A model generated the notes under the pieces. That model made no database searches and was not told the origin of the DNA. It saw only the letters and a list, made by a program, of their open reading frames with translations. A stretch of 40,680 nt of DNA from Eubacteriales Family XIII. Incertae Sedis bacterium (GTDB lineage Bacteria; Bacillota; Clostridia; Peptostreptococcales; Anaerovoracaceae): the NCBI GenBank assembly GCA_031274195.1, contig JAISQM010000123.1, forward strand, positions 1-40,680, written 5' to 3'. The position numbers were made by a program, and so were the translations under genes. This document shows, piece after piece, positions 27,941-36,295 of this stretch (position 1 is the stretch's first letter; every line of letters starts with the position of its first letter).

Positions 27941-28591
27941 TCAAACAATCTCAAGCAAATCCCCATTCCGAATCAACGCCGCATTTGCCTCATCCTGATC
28001 TATATGTACTTCCATCTCGTGCGCGTCGCCGCTTCTTACGACGACACTTCCAAGGATCGCAGCTCTGGGGCCGTTCTTTCGCAATGTCACGATCTGCCCA
28101 TCCGCGAGACCAAGCGCCTGCGCCTGCGAGGAAGAAAGATGCAGATGTCTTGCTGCGATGATGGTTCCGCTTGCAAGGTCCGCGCTGCCTTTCTCTGTCT
28201 CAAGACGAACGCCCGGCGTACCCGCGACATCTCCGGACATGCGGAGCGCCGGCACAATACCGATAGAAAAGGTGTCCGATACAGATATCTCAACCTGCGT
28301 CTCAGGTCTCGCCGGACCGAGTACGCGCACTTTTGCGATCCTTCCTTTCGGACCGACGATCGTGACGGTCTCCTCTGACGCAAACTGCCCCGGTTGTACC
28401 AAGGGCTTCATCGGCGTCAGCTCATATCCGAAACCAAAGAGCGCATCTATATCTTTCCTGCAAAGATGTACATGCCGACCGGATATTGCGGCCGGAACGA
28501 ACCTTCTGCCGGACTGCTTGTATATCGCAAAGATTGTAGCTTCCCTGATCCGCCTTTCGATGTTCTGTTCGAGCGCATCATTCTTTGGCAT
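27941..28591 (-). CDS. pduL: PduL-type phosphate propanoyl/acetyltransferase
   Basis: 'VPAAISGRHVHLCRKDIDALFG...LTPMKPLVQPGQFASEETVTIVGPKG', 'VRVLGPARPETQVEIS', 'IIAARHLHLSSSQAQALGLADGQIV'; N-term helix 'EQNIERRIREATIFAIYKQSG'. Confidence 0.96.
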   Translation of the reverse strand: MPKNDALEQNIERRIREATIFAIYKQSGRRFVPAAISGRHVHLCRKDIDALFGFGYELTPMKPLVQPGQFASEETVTIVGPKGRIAKVRVLGPARPETQVEISVSDTFSIGIVPALRMSGDVAGTPGVRLETEKGSADLASGTIIAARHLHLSSSQAQALGLADGQIVTLRKNGPRAAILGSVVVRSGDAHEMEVHIDQDEANAALIRNGDLLEIV

Positions 28592-29649
28592 TATTTGAAA
28601 TCCTCGCCGTTGGGGAAGAACATGATCTTGTTGAAGAAGTACCCGCCCTCTGCAATCTTCTTGAATATTTCAGGCGCTTCATCCAAACTCAATCGATGGC
28701 TTATCATATGTTCCGCTGAAAGCTTTCCCTCGCTGAACAATTCCAACGCTTCAAACCAGTCATTGCCGGGGAAAGGCTCCGTGAAAGAATTCCACGATCC
28801 GATGACCGACAGCTGACCGCGCATAATCAAATCGACCTCGTACTCACTGAGATCAAGCGGCTTGTGTGAGATTCCAAGGAGCACGATCCTGCCCATGGGA
28901 CGCGCCAAGTGAATCGCGTTCTTCTGCGCGGGGGGCGCCCCGGTAAAATCAATGACGACGTCCGCCATTCTTCCATCTGTGGCTTTCCTGACCGCCTCGA
29001 TTGCATTTTCCTTTGCACCGTCGATTACGACATCGGCACCAACCTTCCGCGCAACATCTGTCTTTGCATCGCCCATGTCGATTGCGATGACCTGTCCCGC
29101 GCCGTGCGCTTTGGCGACCTGTATCGCAAAGAGTCCGATTGCACCCGCGCCGTAGACGACGAGCGTCTCACCGGCTTTCAGATTGGCCTGCGTGATCGCG
29201 TGAATCGCGTTTGCCGCGGGATCCGTCGTCGCGGCATCCAGCAAGCTGACATTGTCGGGGACTTTCAAGAGATTTCCTTCGACCACATTCAGATATTGCG
29301 CAAACGCTCCGTCGCGCCTTGAGCCATAATAATCATAGCTTGTGCAGAGTGAGTAGATGCCCTTCTTGCACCATTCACACGCGTAGCAAGGAATGAGCGG
29401 CGGCACCGTGACCCGGTCGCCGACTTTGAATTTCGTTACATTTTTGCCAACTTCAACGATCTCACCGGAAAATTCATGACCCGGAATGATCGGCGAAACA
29501 TGCGCACCGGTTTTTGTAATCCGCGGGATATCCGAACCGCATACGCCGACTCCATATATTTTTACCAAAACCTCATCGTCTTTGGGAGAAGGAACTTCCA
29601 CTTCCTCAACTCTCAGATCCAAGGGTTTATACATTCTTACGGCTTTCAT
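28591..29649 (-). CDS. Zinc-dependent MDR dehydrogenase, galactitol-1-phosphate 5-dehydrogenase (GatD)-like
   Basis: 'GVCGSDIPRITKTGAHVSPIIPGHEFSGEIVEVG', 'PLIPCYACEWCKKGIYSLCTSYDYYGSRRDGAFAQY', 'VIGSWNSFTEPFPGNDW' match the GatD-like pattern. Stop overlaps the PduL start (TAATG). Confidence 0.88.
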   Translation of the reverse strand: MKAVRMYKPLDLRVEEVEVPSPKDDEVLVKIYGVGVCGSDIPRITKTGAHVSPIIPGHEFSGEIVEVGKNVTKFKVGDRVTVPPLIPCYACEWCKKGIYSLCTSYDYYGSRRDGAFAQYLNVVEGNLLKVPDNVSLLDAATTDPAANAIHAITQANLKAGETLVVYGAGAIGLFAIQVAKAHGAGQVIAIDMGDAKTDVARKVGADVVIDGAKENAIEAVRKATDGRMADVVIDFTGAPPAQKNAIHLARPMGRIVLLGISHKPLDLSEYEVDLIMRGQLSVIGSWNSFTEPFPGNDWFEALELFSEGKLSAEHMISHRLSLDEAPEIFKKIAEGGYFFNKIMFFPNGEDFK

Positions 29650-29786
29650 AATTTCTTAACTCCTTTCGCAACAGAGACACGCCTTATGATATGGCGCATG
29701 ACCCTCTTGTGTCAACGCAATCAAGGCAACATGAAATATGTTTCTCCGCCATTAAAGCACATTTTCTTTTTTAGGGAATTTGTGCA

Positions 29787-31286
29787 TTAAACATTTTTCA
29801 AATTCTGATATACCGCAAGATACTTCTTGAAGTTCTCCCGGTAAAGCCCGTGGTCGTCCATATTTGGCTCGATTACTTCGGTCACGCGCACCATGCTGTC
29901 CGCCGCCTGCTTAAAGCCGCTGAAATGTCCGCTGCCCACAGCGACGCAGATCGCGCAACCGAGCATGCCGGCGTTGCCCGACTGCTCTGTAAGGGTGATC
30001 GGCTTTCCCGTCACATCCGAGATGATCTGCAGCCACAACCTGTTGAGCGTCACGCCGCCGCACCCCCTGAGCATCGTGATCTTATTCCCGCCCCGCTCCA
30101 TCAACTCAAGGATATTGTGCGTTCCGAAAGCAACCCCTTCCAGCAAAGCCCGATACAGATGGCCTCGCGTATGCGATAATGTCAGACCGTAAAAGACGCC
30201 TTTCGCTTTCGGGTCTTTGTATGGCGTTCTGTTCCCCTGAAAGAAATCCAGCATCACGACACCATCGCTGCCAATCGGTATCTTTTCCGCCTCCTCCGCC
30301 ATCGTCAGATATGGATTCTCCCCCTCTACTTTGAACTCTTTTACGAACCATTTCGTTATGGATCCGGCGGAGACCTGTCCGCCCTCCAGACAGTACAAAT
30401 CCGGCAAAACGCCGGCCTTATACGGTCCCCAAATACCGTCTTCAAACGTTTCAAGCTCGGACAATGTCAGCTGTACGAAGCTGCTGCCCATGACGACGCC
30501 GGACTCTCCGGCACTGCAAACGCCAAGGCCGATCACATTGATGTGCGCGTCAATTCCGCCCTGATAGATCACAGCGTCTTTTGGAATGTGATATCTGTCG
30601 GATAACTCCGACCTTATCTCGCCGATCGGCGCTCCTTGGTTGACGACATCCAAGTCAGCCTTTTCAAAGAATTCGTTGAAGCCTATCGCATGATAAAAGT
30701 CTTTATTGAATCCGCCAAGACTTTCGACATAGTGCGCCTTACAGGTCACTTGACTGACGGACGCGCACCATCGTCCCGTCAGATAGTGGTTTATGAAATC
30801 TTGAAATTCCACAATCCTATCCGCGGCCGAAAAAATATCCGGCCTGTTGTCTCTGATCCACATCATCTTAGGAACAATCCATTCGACGGAATCCTCTCCC
30901 CCGCAGTATTTCAGTATCCCATGATTCGTATCGTTGATCCTCTTTACCTGCGCAACCGATCTGTTGTCCATCCATAGAATAGCATTTCCAAGCGACTCGC
31001 CGCTTTCCGATACGGGAATAACCGTCGAGGACGTGGTGCAGATGGTGATCCCCCGGATCAACGCAAACTCGGCATCTCCCGCCTCGGAATAACACCCGTC
31101 AAGCGCTCTGTCCATGCTTGCAAGCCAGTCTCCCGGAGCTTGCTCTGCATAGCCCGGCTTCGGATAGTATGTCGGGTACTTCTCCTCCCGAACGCTGACC
31201 GCGGCACCGGTTTGATCAAATATCCCGCATCGAACACCCTGTGTTCCAAAATCAATTCCCAGAAAATTCGCCTTATTCATGAACAT
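29787..31286 (-). CDS. FGGY-family carbohydrate kinase
   Basis: 'LGIDFGTQGVRCGIFDQTG', 'AILWMDNRS', 'YQGGIDAHINVIGLGVCSAGESGVVMGSS', 'LRGCGGVTLNRLWLQIISDVTGKPI'. Confidence 0.93.
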   Translation of the reverse strand: MFMNKANFLGIDFGTQGVRCGIFDQTGAAVSVREEKYPTYYPKPGYAEQAPGDWLASMDRALDGCYSEAGDAEFALIRGITICTTSSTVIPVSESGESLGNAILWMDNRSVAQVKRINDTNHGILKYCGGEDSVEWIVPKMMWIRDNRPDIFSAADRIVEFQDFINHYLTGRWCASVSQVTCKAHYVESLGGFNKDFYHAIGFNEFFEKADLDVVNQGAPIGEIRSELSDRYHIPKDAVIYQGGIDAHINVIGLGVCSAGESGVVMGSSFVQLTLSELETFEDGIWGPYKAGVLPDLYCLEGGQVSAGSITKWFVKEFKVEGENPYLTMAEEAEKIPIGSDGVVMLDFFQGNRTPYKDPKAKGVFYGLTLSHTRGHLYRALLEGVAFGTHNILELMERGGNKITMLRGCGGVTLNRLWLQIISDVTGKPITLTEQSGNAGMLGCAICVAVGSGHFSGFKQAADSMVRVTEVIEPNMDDHGLYRENFKKYLAVYQNLKNV

Positions 31287-31310
31287 CTACCTCTCATCAG
31301 TGCTTATAGG

Positions 31311-31338
31311 CCGAGGCATGTGTACACACATGCCTCGG
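31311..31338 (-). promoter_or_regulatory. Intercistronic stem-loop between SBP and kinase genes
   Basis: ccgaggcatgtg-taca-cacatgcctcgg: perfect 12-bp stem with 4-nt loop and no U-tract downstream on the minus strand. Confidence 0.8.
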
Positions 31339-31375
31339 AAACAAACTTCTTCTCTGTCAATGATGTTAATGCTAA

Positions 31376-32374
31376 TTATTCGGGCTTCGTTGCAAATGCA
31401 AGGTCCGCATTGAAATACTCATCGACATTGGACTTGTCGACAAGGAATGTTCCCGCATCTTCGTACTCGCCGACAGTTTCGCCATTTGCGAGCTTGACCG
31501 CAACTTGAACGGCAAGCCTGCCGAACGCATACGGATCATTTGCGGATGTCGCAAGATAGCGACCATCTTTGATTGCTTCAACAGCTTCCATCAATCCGTC
31601 AACGCCCGAGCACTGAACGTTAAGTCCCGCGTCTTCCATGACCTGAAGCGCGCCCAGAGCCATGTCGTCATTGTGACCATAGATCATATCAAAATCTTTG
31701 TGCTGCTGAATGATGTCCTGTGTCGCCGTAGCGGCCTTGGAACGGACATAGTCGCAATAAGGTGTCTGAACAACTTCGATACCCGATTCCGCGTCAACCG
31801 CGTTGTGGAATCCCTTTGAACGAGCTTCCTGTACTCTGTCTCCACCGCTGCCCATCACTTCGAGGATTTTTCCCGTTGCAGCGCCTTTTCCGCCGAGCGC
31901 GGCGACAATAGCCTCACCGACTGCCTGACCCATGACTTCATTGTCACGACCGACGATTACCGCTACATCACCGTTTACAAACCGGTCAACCGTGATAATC
32001 GGGACGTTCTTTTCGGCGCATTTTGCAAGCGAAGGCGCAACACCATCAGGATCGACGGCATTCAAAATCAGCACATCAATGCCCTTCTCGAGCATATCCG
32101 CGATATCCTGATTTTGTTTCGTCACATCTTCATCGGCATCGGCGACGACAAGCTCGACACCAAGCGCGTCGGCTTCTTCTTTCGCCGCGTCTACGTGAGA
32201 CACATAGAAAGGTGAGGCCATCGTGCACTGCGAGAAACCGATGGTAATCGTGTCTTCCGCAGGTGTTGTATCCGCATCGCTATCCGCCGAACTGTCATCG
32301 TTACTTCCGCAACCACTCAGTGCGGTTACCGCGATCAATACGAGAACCAATGCCAATAACAATTTTTTCTTCAT
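31376..32374 (-). CDS. Ribose-type sugar ABC transporter substrate-binding lipoprotein
   Basis: Lipobox 'VTALSGCGSND'; 'IGFSQCTMASPFYVSHVDAAKEEADALG', 'DVLILNAVDPDGVAPSLAKCAEKNVPIITVDRFV'. Confidence 0.95.
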   Translation of the reverse strand: MKKKLLLALVLVLIAVTALSGCGSNDDSSADSDADTTPAEDTITIGFSQCTMASPFYVSHVDAAKEEADALGVELVVADADEDVTKQNQDIADMLEKGIDVLILNAVDPDGVAPSLAKCAEKNVPIITVDRFVNGDVAVIVGRDNEVMGQAVGEAIVAALGGKGAATGKILEVMGSGGDRVQEARSKGFHNAVDAESGIEVVQTPYCDYVRSKAATATQDIIQQHKDFDMIYGHNDDMALGALQVMEDAGLNVQCSGVDGLMEAVEAIKDGRYLATSANDPYAFGRLAVQVAVKLANGETVGEYEDAGTFLVDKSNVDEYFNADLAFATKPE

Positions 32375-32443
32375 TTCACTTCCTCCTTTAATCTCAATAC
32401 ATCATTAACATATATAAAGCACTGCCGAAGCAATACATTACTT

Positions 32444-33427
32444 CTATTTCTCATTGATCGAAACGACACGGTTTAGCAGCAGTGCGCCGACGATGATGAT
32501 TCCCTTGAATATCTGTTGGTAGTACGACGGGAGTCCCATGAGGTTGAACAAATTGGTTATGATCGCCAGGATAAATACCCCGACCAAGGTACCGCCGACG
32601 CCGCCTTTCCCGCCGGTCATCGCCGTGCCGCCAATCACAACCGCCGCGATCGCGTCCAGCTCAAACCCGGAAGCCAGAGTAGGCTGCGCAACCGTGAGCC
32701 ATGACGTCAGCATGATACCGCCATATGCGGCCGTCATCCCCGAGATCGTCCACGCCAACGTATTGAAAAGCTTGACGCGCACACCCGAAAGTAACGCCGC
32801 TTCTTTATTACCGCCTATCGCGTAAAGACCTCTGCCGAAATTCGTATATTTCAGGATGTAGGCCATGACCAATGTGATCGCGACCCAAGTGAGCCCGGCA
32901 AACGGAAGCCTCTCTCCCAGAATCTCAAAGGAACCGCCGCCCAAATAACAAAACGTATCTCCGCCATCGAGCTTTATCAGACCGGAAATCACTTTCCCGT
33001 CTGTTGTGAGCATTGCGAGTCCCCTTGCGGAAACCATTGTGGCGAGCGATACGATAAACGGCTCAAGCTGAAAGAATGTGATGATAAGTCCGGTAATCGT
33101 ACCGAGCAAGCCTCCCATTATAATGCCCAATATGATACTTATGCCGACCGGAAAACCCTGAGCGAGAAGCGATGCGGATACCATTCCGGCGAGAGCCGCA
33201 ACGGAGCCGACCGATAGATCCGTTCCGCTGGATAGGATTGTGAATGTCATACCGATTGCGATAATTCCCGGCGCGGCATATGATTGCAGTATATTGAAGA
33301 AATTGGACAACGTAAAGAAGCTGTTTGAAACCATTGACGCGATAATCACAAAGACAATGAGCAACAGCATAACGCTGTATTTTTTGATCAGTTCAACGAC
33401 CGTTTCCTTGTTCAATGATGCTACCAT
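32444..33427 (-). CDS. Ribose-type sugar ABC transporter permease (RbsC-like)
   Basis: 'GIIAIGMTFTILSSGTDLSVGSVAALAGMV', 'LDAIAAVVIGGTAMTGGKGGVGGTLVGVFIL'. Confidence 0.96.
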   Translation of the reverse strand: MVASLNKETVVELIKKYSVMLLLIVFVIIASMVSNSFFTLSNFFNILQSYAAPGIIAIGMTFTILSSGTDLSVGSVAALAGMVSASLLAQGFPVGISIILGIIMGGLLGTITGLIITFFQLEPFIVSLATMVSARGLAMLTTDGKVISGLIKLDGGDTFCYLGGGSFEILGERLPFAGLTWVAITLVMAYILKYTNFGRGLYAIGGNKEAALLSGVRVKLFNTLAWTISGMTAAYGGIMLTSWLTVAQPTLASGFELDAIAAVVIGGTAMTGGKGGVGGTLVGVFILAIITNLFNLMGLPSYYQQIFKGIIIVGALLLNRVVSINEK

Positions 33428-33473
33428 TTAAGCTTGCCTCCAATTCTCCCGATTCTACCGTCTATAAAGTTGA

Positions 33474-34967
33474 TTATCTTCCCGCGACCGCATACTGTAA
33501 AATTGCCGCTTCCTCTATTTCCGTTTTATCAAATTCCGCCACGATTTGGCCTTGGAACATGACCAAAATCCTGTCGCACACACTCGTCAATTCTTCCAAC
33601 TCGCTTGAGGCGATCACGATGCCGTGCCCTTCTTCCGCCGCTCGCCTCAATATCTTATATATTTCAGCCTTTGCCTTTACGTCAATGCCCTGCGTAGGTT
33701 CGTCAACCAAGAGAATCTTGGAATTTTGCAGCAACCACTTTGCCAGAATAATCTTCTGCTGATTACCGCCCGAAAGCGAGATTGTCGGCGTTTTTTCACT
33801 GGGCGTCTTGATCTCCAGTTCTTTAATATAATCTCTGCTTTTGTCATAGATTCTTTTGTAGCTCAGACCAAGTTTTCCTCTGAAAATACGGCTCGCGACC
33901 ATGATGACATTCTGCCACACGGGAAGCACCAGAACCAACCCCTGCATCTTTCTGTTTTCCGGGAGCATTCCGATTCCGTTTTTTATGGAGATACGAGGAT
34001 TCTTCGGCTGCACCTTCTTGCCGCTGATGTAAAGCTCTCCCCTGTCGAGTCTGTCCACGCCGTATATGGCTCTCAGAAGTTCCGTTCTTCCCGAACCGAC
34101 CAAACCATACAATCCGACGATCTCTTTTTCGCGAAGATTGATACACACATCACGGATCTTCTTATTTGTGAAATTGCGCGTCTCAAATATATAATCTTCC
34201 CCGGTCAGAACTTCCGCCTTTTTATATTGATTGGCGGTCATCTTATAGCCGATCATGTACTCTACAAGCTTATCTATATTCAAATCTGAAACTTTTTCGG
34301 TAGCCACATTCTTACCATCCTTTAATATGGTAACCTTATCGCCCACTTGGAACAGCTCCTCCAATCGGTGGGAAATATATATTATGGTCATGCCGTTCTT
34401 TTTCAGATCGGCGATAATCCGCATAAGTGTATTAAATTCATCTTTGGATAATGTGGCTGAGGGTTCGTCCATGACGATCAGTTTTGAGTCTGCCGCCAGA
34501 CATTTCATGAGTTCTACAAGTTGTCTCGAACCGATACTGAGCGATCCGGCTCTGGCGTTGGGGTCGAGCTTTATATCAAGCATCTCGATATATTGCTTGG
34601 CCAGATCGTGAGCCTTTTTCCAATCGATCGCCCCAAACTTGGTCTTTGGCATATTGTTAATTAGGATATTTTCCGTAACCGTAAGTTCGTTTACAAGCGA
34701 GAGTTCCTGATATATAACTGAGATTCCCGCCTTTCGGGTCGCCAGCGTGTTTCCGTCTTTCAGGGGGTTCCCGTCAAAAAGCATTTCGCCGCTATCCTTT
34801 GTGTAAGCGCCCGAGAGAATCTTCATAAGCGTAGATTTTCCGGCGCCGTTCGCGCCGATCAAACAATGAACCTCTCCGCTCTCTACAAAAAAATCGACAT
34901 CCTCTAATGCTTTTACACCCGGAAAACTCTTGCAAATCTGCTTCATTTCAAGAATATAATTTGACAA
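33474..34967 (-). CDS. Ribose-type sugar ABC transporter ATP-binding protein (RbsA-like, two NBDs)
   Basis: 'LIGANGAGKSTLMKILSGAY', 'LSIGSRQLVELMKCLAADSKLIVMDEPSATL', second NBD 'LSGGNQQKIILAKWLLQNSKILLVDEPTQGIDV'. Confidence 0.97.
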   Translation of the reverse strand: MSNYILEMKQICKSFPGVKALEDVDFFVESGEVHCLIGANGAGKSTLMKILSGAYTKDSGEMLFDGNPLKDGNTLATRKAGISVIYQELSLVNELTVTENILINNMPKTKFGAIDWKKAHDLAKQYIEMLDIKLDPNARAGSLSIGSRQLVELMKCLAADSKLIVMDEPSATLSKDEFNTLMRIIADLKKNGMTIIYISHRLEELFQVGDKVTILKDGKNVATEKVSDLNIDKLVEYMIGYKMTANQYKKAEVLTGEDYIFETRNFTNKKIRDVCINLREKEIVGLYGLVGSGRTELLRAIYGVDRLDRGELYISGKKVQPKNPRISIKNGIGMLPENRKMQGLVLVLPVWQNVIMVASRIFRGKLGLSYKRIYDKSRDYIKELEIKTPSEKTPTISLSGGNQQKIILAKWLLQNSKILLVDEPTQGIDVKAKAEIYKILRRAAEEGHGIVIASSELEELTSVCDRILVMFQGQIVAEFDKTEIEEAAILQYAVAGR

Positions 34968-34993
34968 AGCTTATCTCCTTATAATCCCAAATC

Positions 34994-35031
34994 CTCTAAT
35001 CGTCAATCTGCTTCGCAAATCGCAATTAGAG
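34994..35031 (-). promoter_or_regulatory. 5' leader hairpin upstream of the ABC transporter gene
   Basis: Imperfect inverted repeat ctctaatcgtcaatctgc-ttc-gcaaatcgcaattagag between the predicted promoter and the ATPase start. Confidence 0.55.
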
Positions 35032-35066
35032 ACTCTGCTACGTACCTGATGCGTGAATTACAACGA

Positions 35067-35095
35067 ATGATAAACTTTTTCATGGATAACGTCAA
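35067..35095 (-). promoter_or_regulatory. Predicted sigma70-type promoter of the transporter/BMC operon
   Basis: Minus strand TTGACG - 17 nt - TATCAT in the intergenic region between the regulator and ABC ATPase genes. Confidence 0.6.
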
Positions 35096-35188
35096 TAGAT
35101 ATCACCATTAATGAATAAAATCCCAAAAATGCCGTGGTGTTTTTTGTGAGATGTGAAATTCGTGCCTTAATTTTTGACCGGCGTTCTG

Positions 35189-36211
35189 TCAGTGGATTTT
35201 CATCAGCCGAATGACTTCTCTCGCCGTTTCGCTGTCCGTGTACAATCTGCTTACGTATTTGCCGCGAAGGGCTCCGATTATGGCCTTCACCTTTTGATTG
35301 CCAACCGCAATGCCTATGCGGTATTCCCGTTCTTTCAGCGTCGGAAGGTCTATTCCCGTGATGCACCCATCCAATCTGCCGCTGACGGGTTTCCCGTGGA
35401 TGTCGAAGCAATGTCCCAGAATATCACCCACCGCGCCGAGCGTGAGGACGTCATCATAGTCTTCCTTACTATACGCGCCCCGTCTTCTCAGCACCGATTC
35501 GTTCGAGGCATACCCTATGCCGAATATGGCGATCCTCACCTGTTTGATAAAATCCATCACGTACTTAATATGAGAATCATTTCTGAGAATCTCCGCCGTT
35601 TCCTTGCTGTCAACGACCATCGGAACCGGGAACAGAAAACCGTCCGCGGAAAAGAAATCCGCCAACTCTTTAATGATATAACTCGACTTTATGGAATCGA
35701 CTTCACTGGCAATCGACCCATCTATCATGATTACCTTCGAACACTTTTTCTTTATCAGGTACTCCTGCGTGAGGATATCGGTAAGCTGTTCCATCGTCAG
35801 CCCCCAACCTATGCCGAGATAGTCCTCCGGTTGGATTATTTTACATAAATCCGAGGCAGCCATGCGGCAGGTATCTTTGAGCCGAGTCTCATAATCATCT
35901 GCCAATGTGGGCGCGATCAGAACGTGGTTGATATCAAAGTATTTATGAAATTCACCTTCAAAATCCTCGACAGAATCTACCGGATAGTTGATCTGGAAGT
36001 TTACAATGCCCCGCTCCGTCGCTTTTTTCAGCAGCCTGCTGACGGTGGATTTGGAGATAAACTCCTCTTTTGCAATCTGATCCTGCGTCATGCCCATCTT
36101 GTAATATTTTTTTACCACATTGATGATGAGATTCAGCTCATAATTGTCGATGCTTTTTTCAGTTATTTCATCTTTTTTACTCACAGAAACCCTCCACTCC
36201 ACTGTTGGCAC
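35189..36211 (-). CDS. SorC/DeoR-type (LsrR-like) sugar-binding transcriptional regulator
   Basis: HTH 'YYKMGMTQDQIAKEEFISKSTVSRLLKKATERGIV' and SorC sugar-binding domain 'YLGIGWGLTMEQLTDIL', 'GCITGIDLPTLKEREYRIGIAVGNQKVKAIIGALRGKYVSRLYTDSETA'. Confidence 0.92.
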   Translation of the reverse strand: MPTVEWRVSVSKKDEITEKSIDNYELNLIINVVKKYYKMGMTQDQIAKEEFISKSTVSRLLKKATERGIVNFQINYPVDSVEDFEGEFHKYFDINHVLIAPTLADDYETRLKDTCRMAASDLCKIIQPEDYLGIGWGLTMEQLTDILTQEYLIKKKCSKVIMIDGSIASEVDSIKSSYIIKELADFFSADGFLFPVPMVVDSKETAEILRNDSHIKYVMDFIKQVRIAIFGIGYASNESVLRRRGAYSKEDYDDVLTLGAVGDILGHCFDIHGKPVSGRLDGCITGIDLPTLKEREYRIGIAVGNQKVKAIIGALRGKYVSRLYTDSETAREVIRLMKIH

Positions 36212-36233
36212 GCCATCTTTTTTGATTTTTTTT

Positions 36234-36268
36234 ATTATACCATAAATGCGAAGCGTTTATGGTATAAT
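36234..36268. repeat. Near-perfect 16-bp inverted repeat with 3-nt loop
   Basis: attataccataaatgc-gaa-gcgtttatggtataat (1 mismatch) between the regulator start and the histidine kinase stop. Confidence 0.85.
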
Positions 36269-36295
36269 CCGCCATCTCCACGTAGCGGAGCGAAA

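Larger units (their letters stand above)
20535..36211 (-). other. Bacterial microcompartment gene cluster (DeoC/SPU-like metabolosome with dedicated uptake, kinase, dehydrogenase and regulator)
   Basis: 17 consecutive co-oriented genes with short or overlapping junctions, six of them shell proteins. Confidence 0.93.

Noticed and set aside
20535-28591. Classical Pdu/Eut or glycyl-radical BMC
   Set aside because: No diol dehydratase, ethanolamine ammonia-lyase, glycyl radical enzyme/activase or B12 genes; the signature enzymes are DeoC aldolases.
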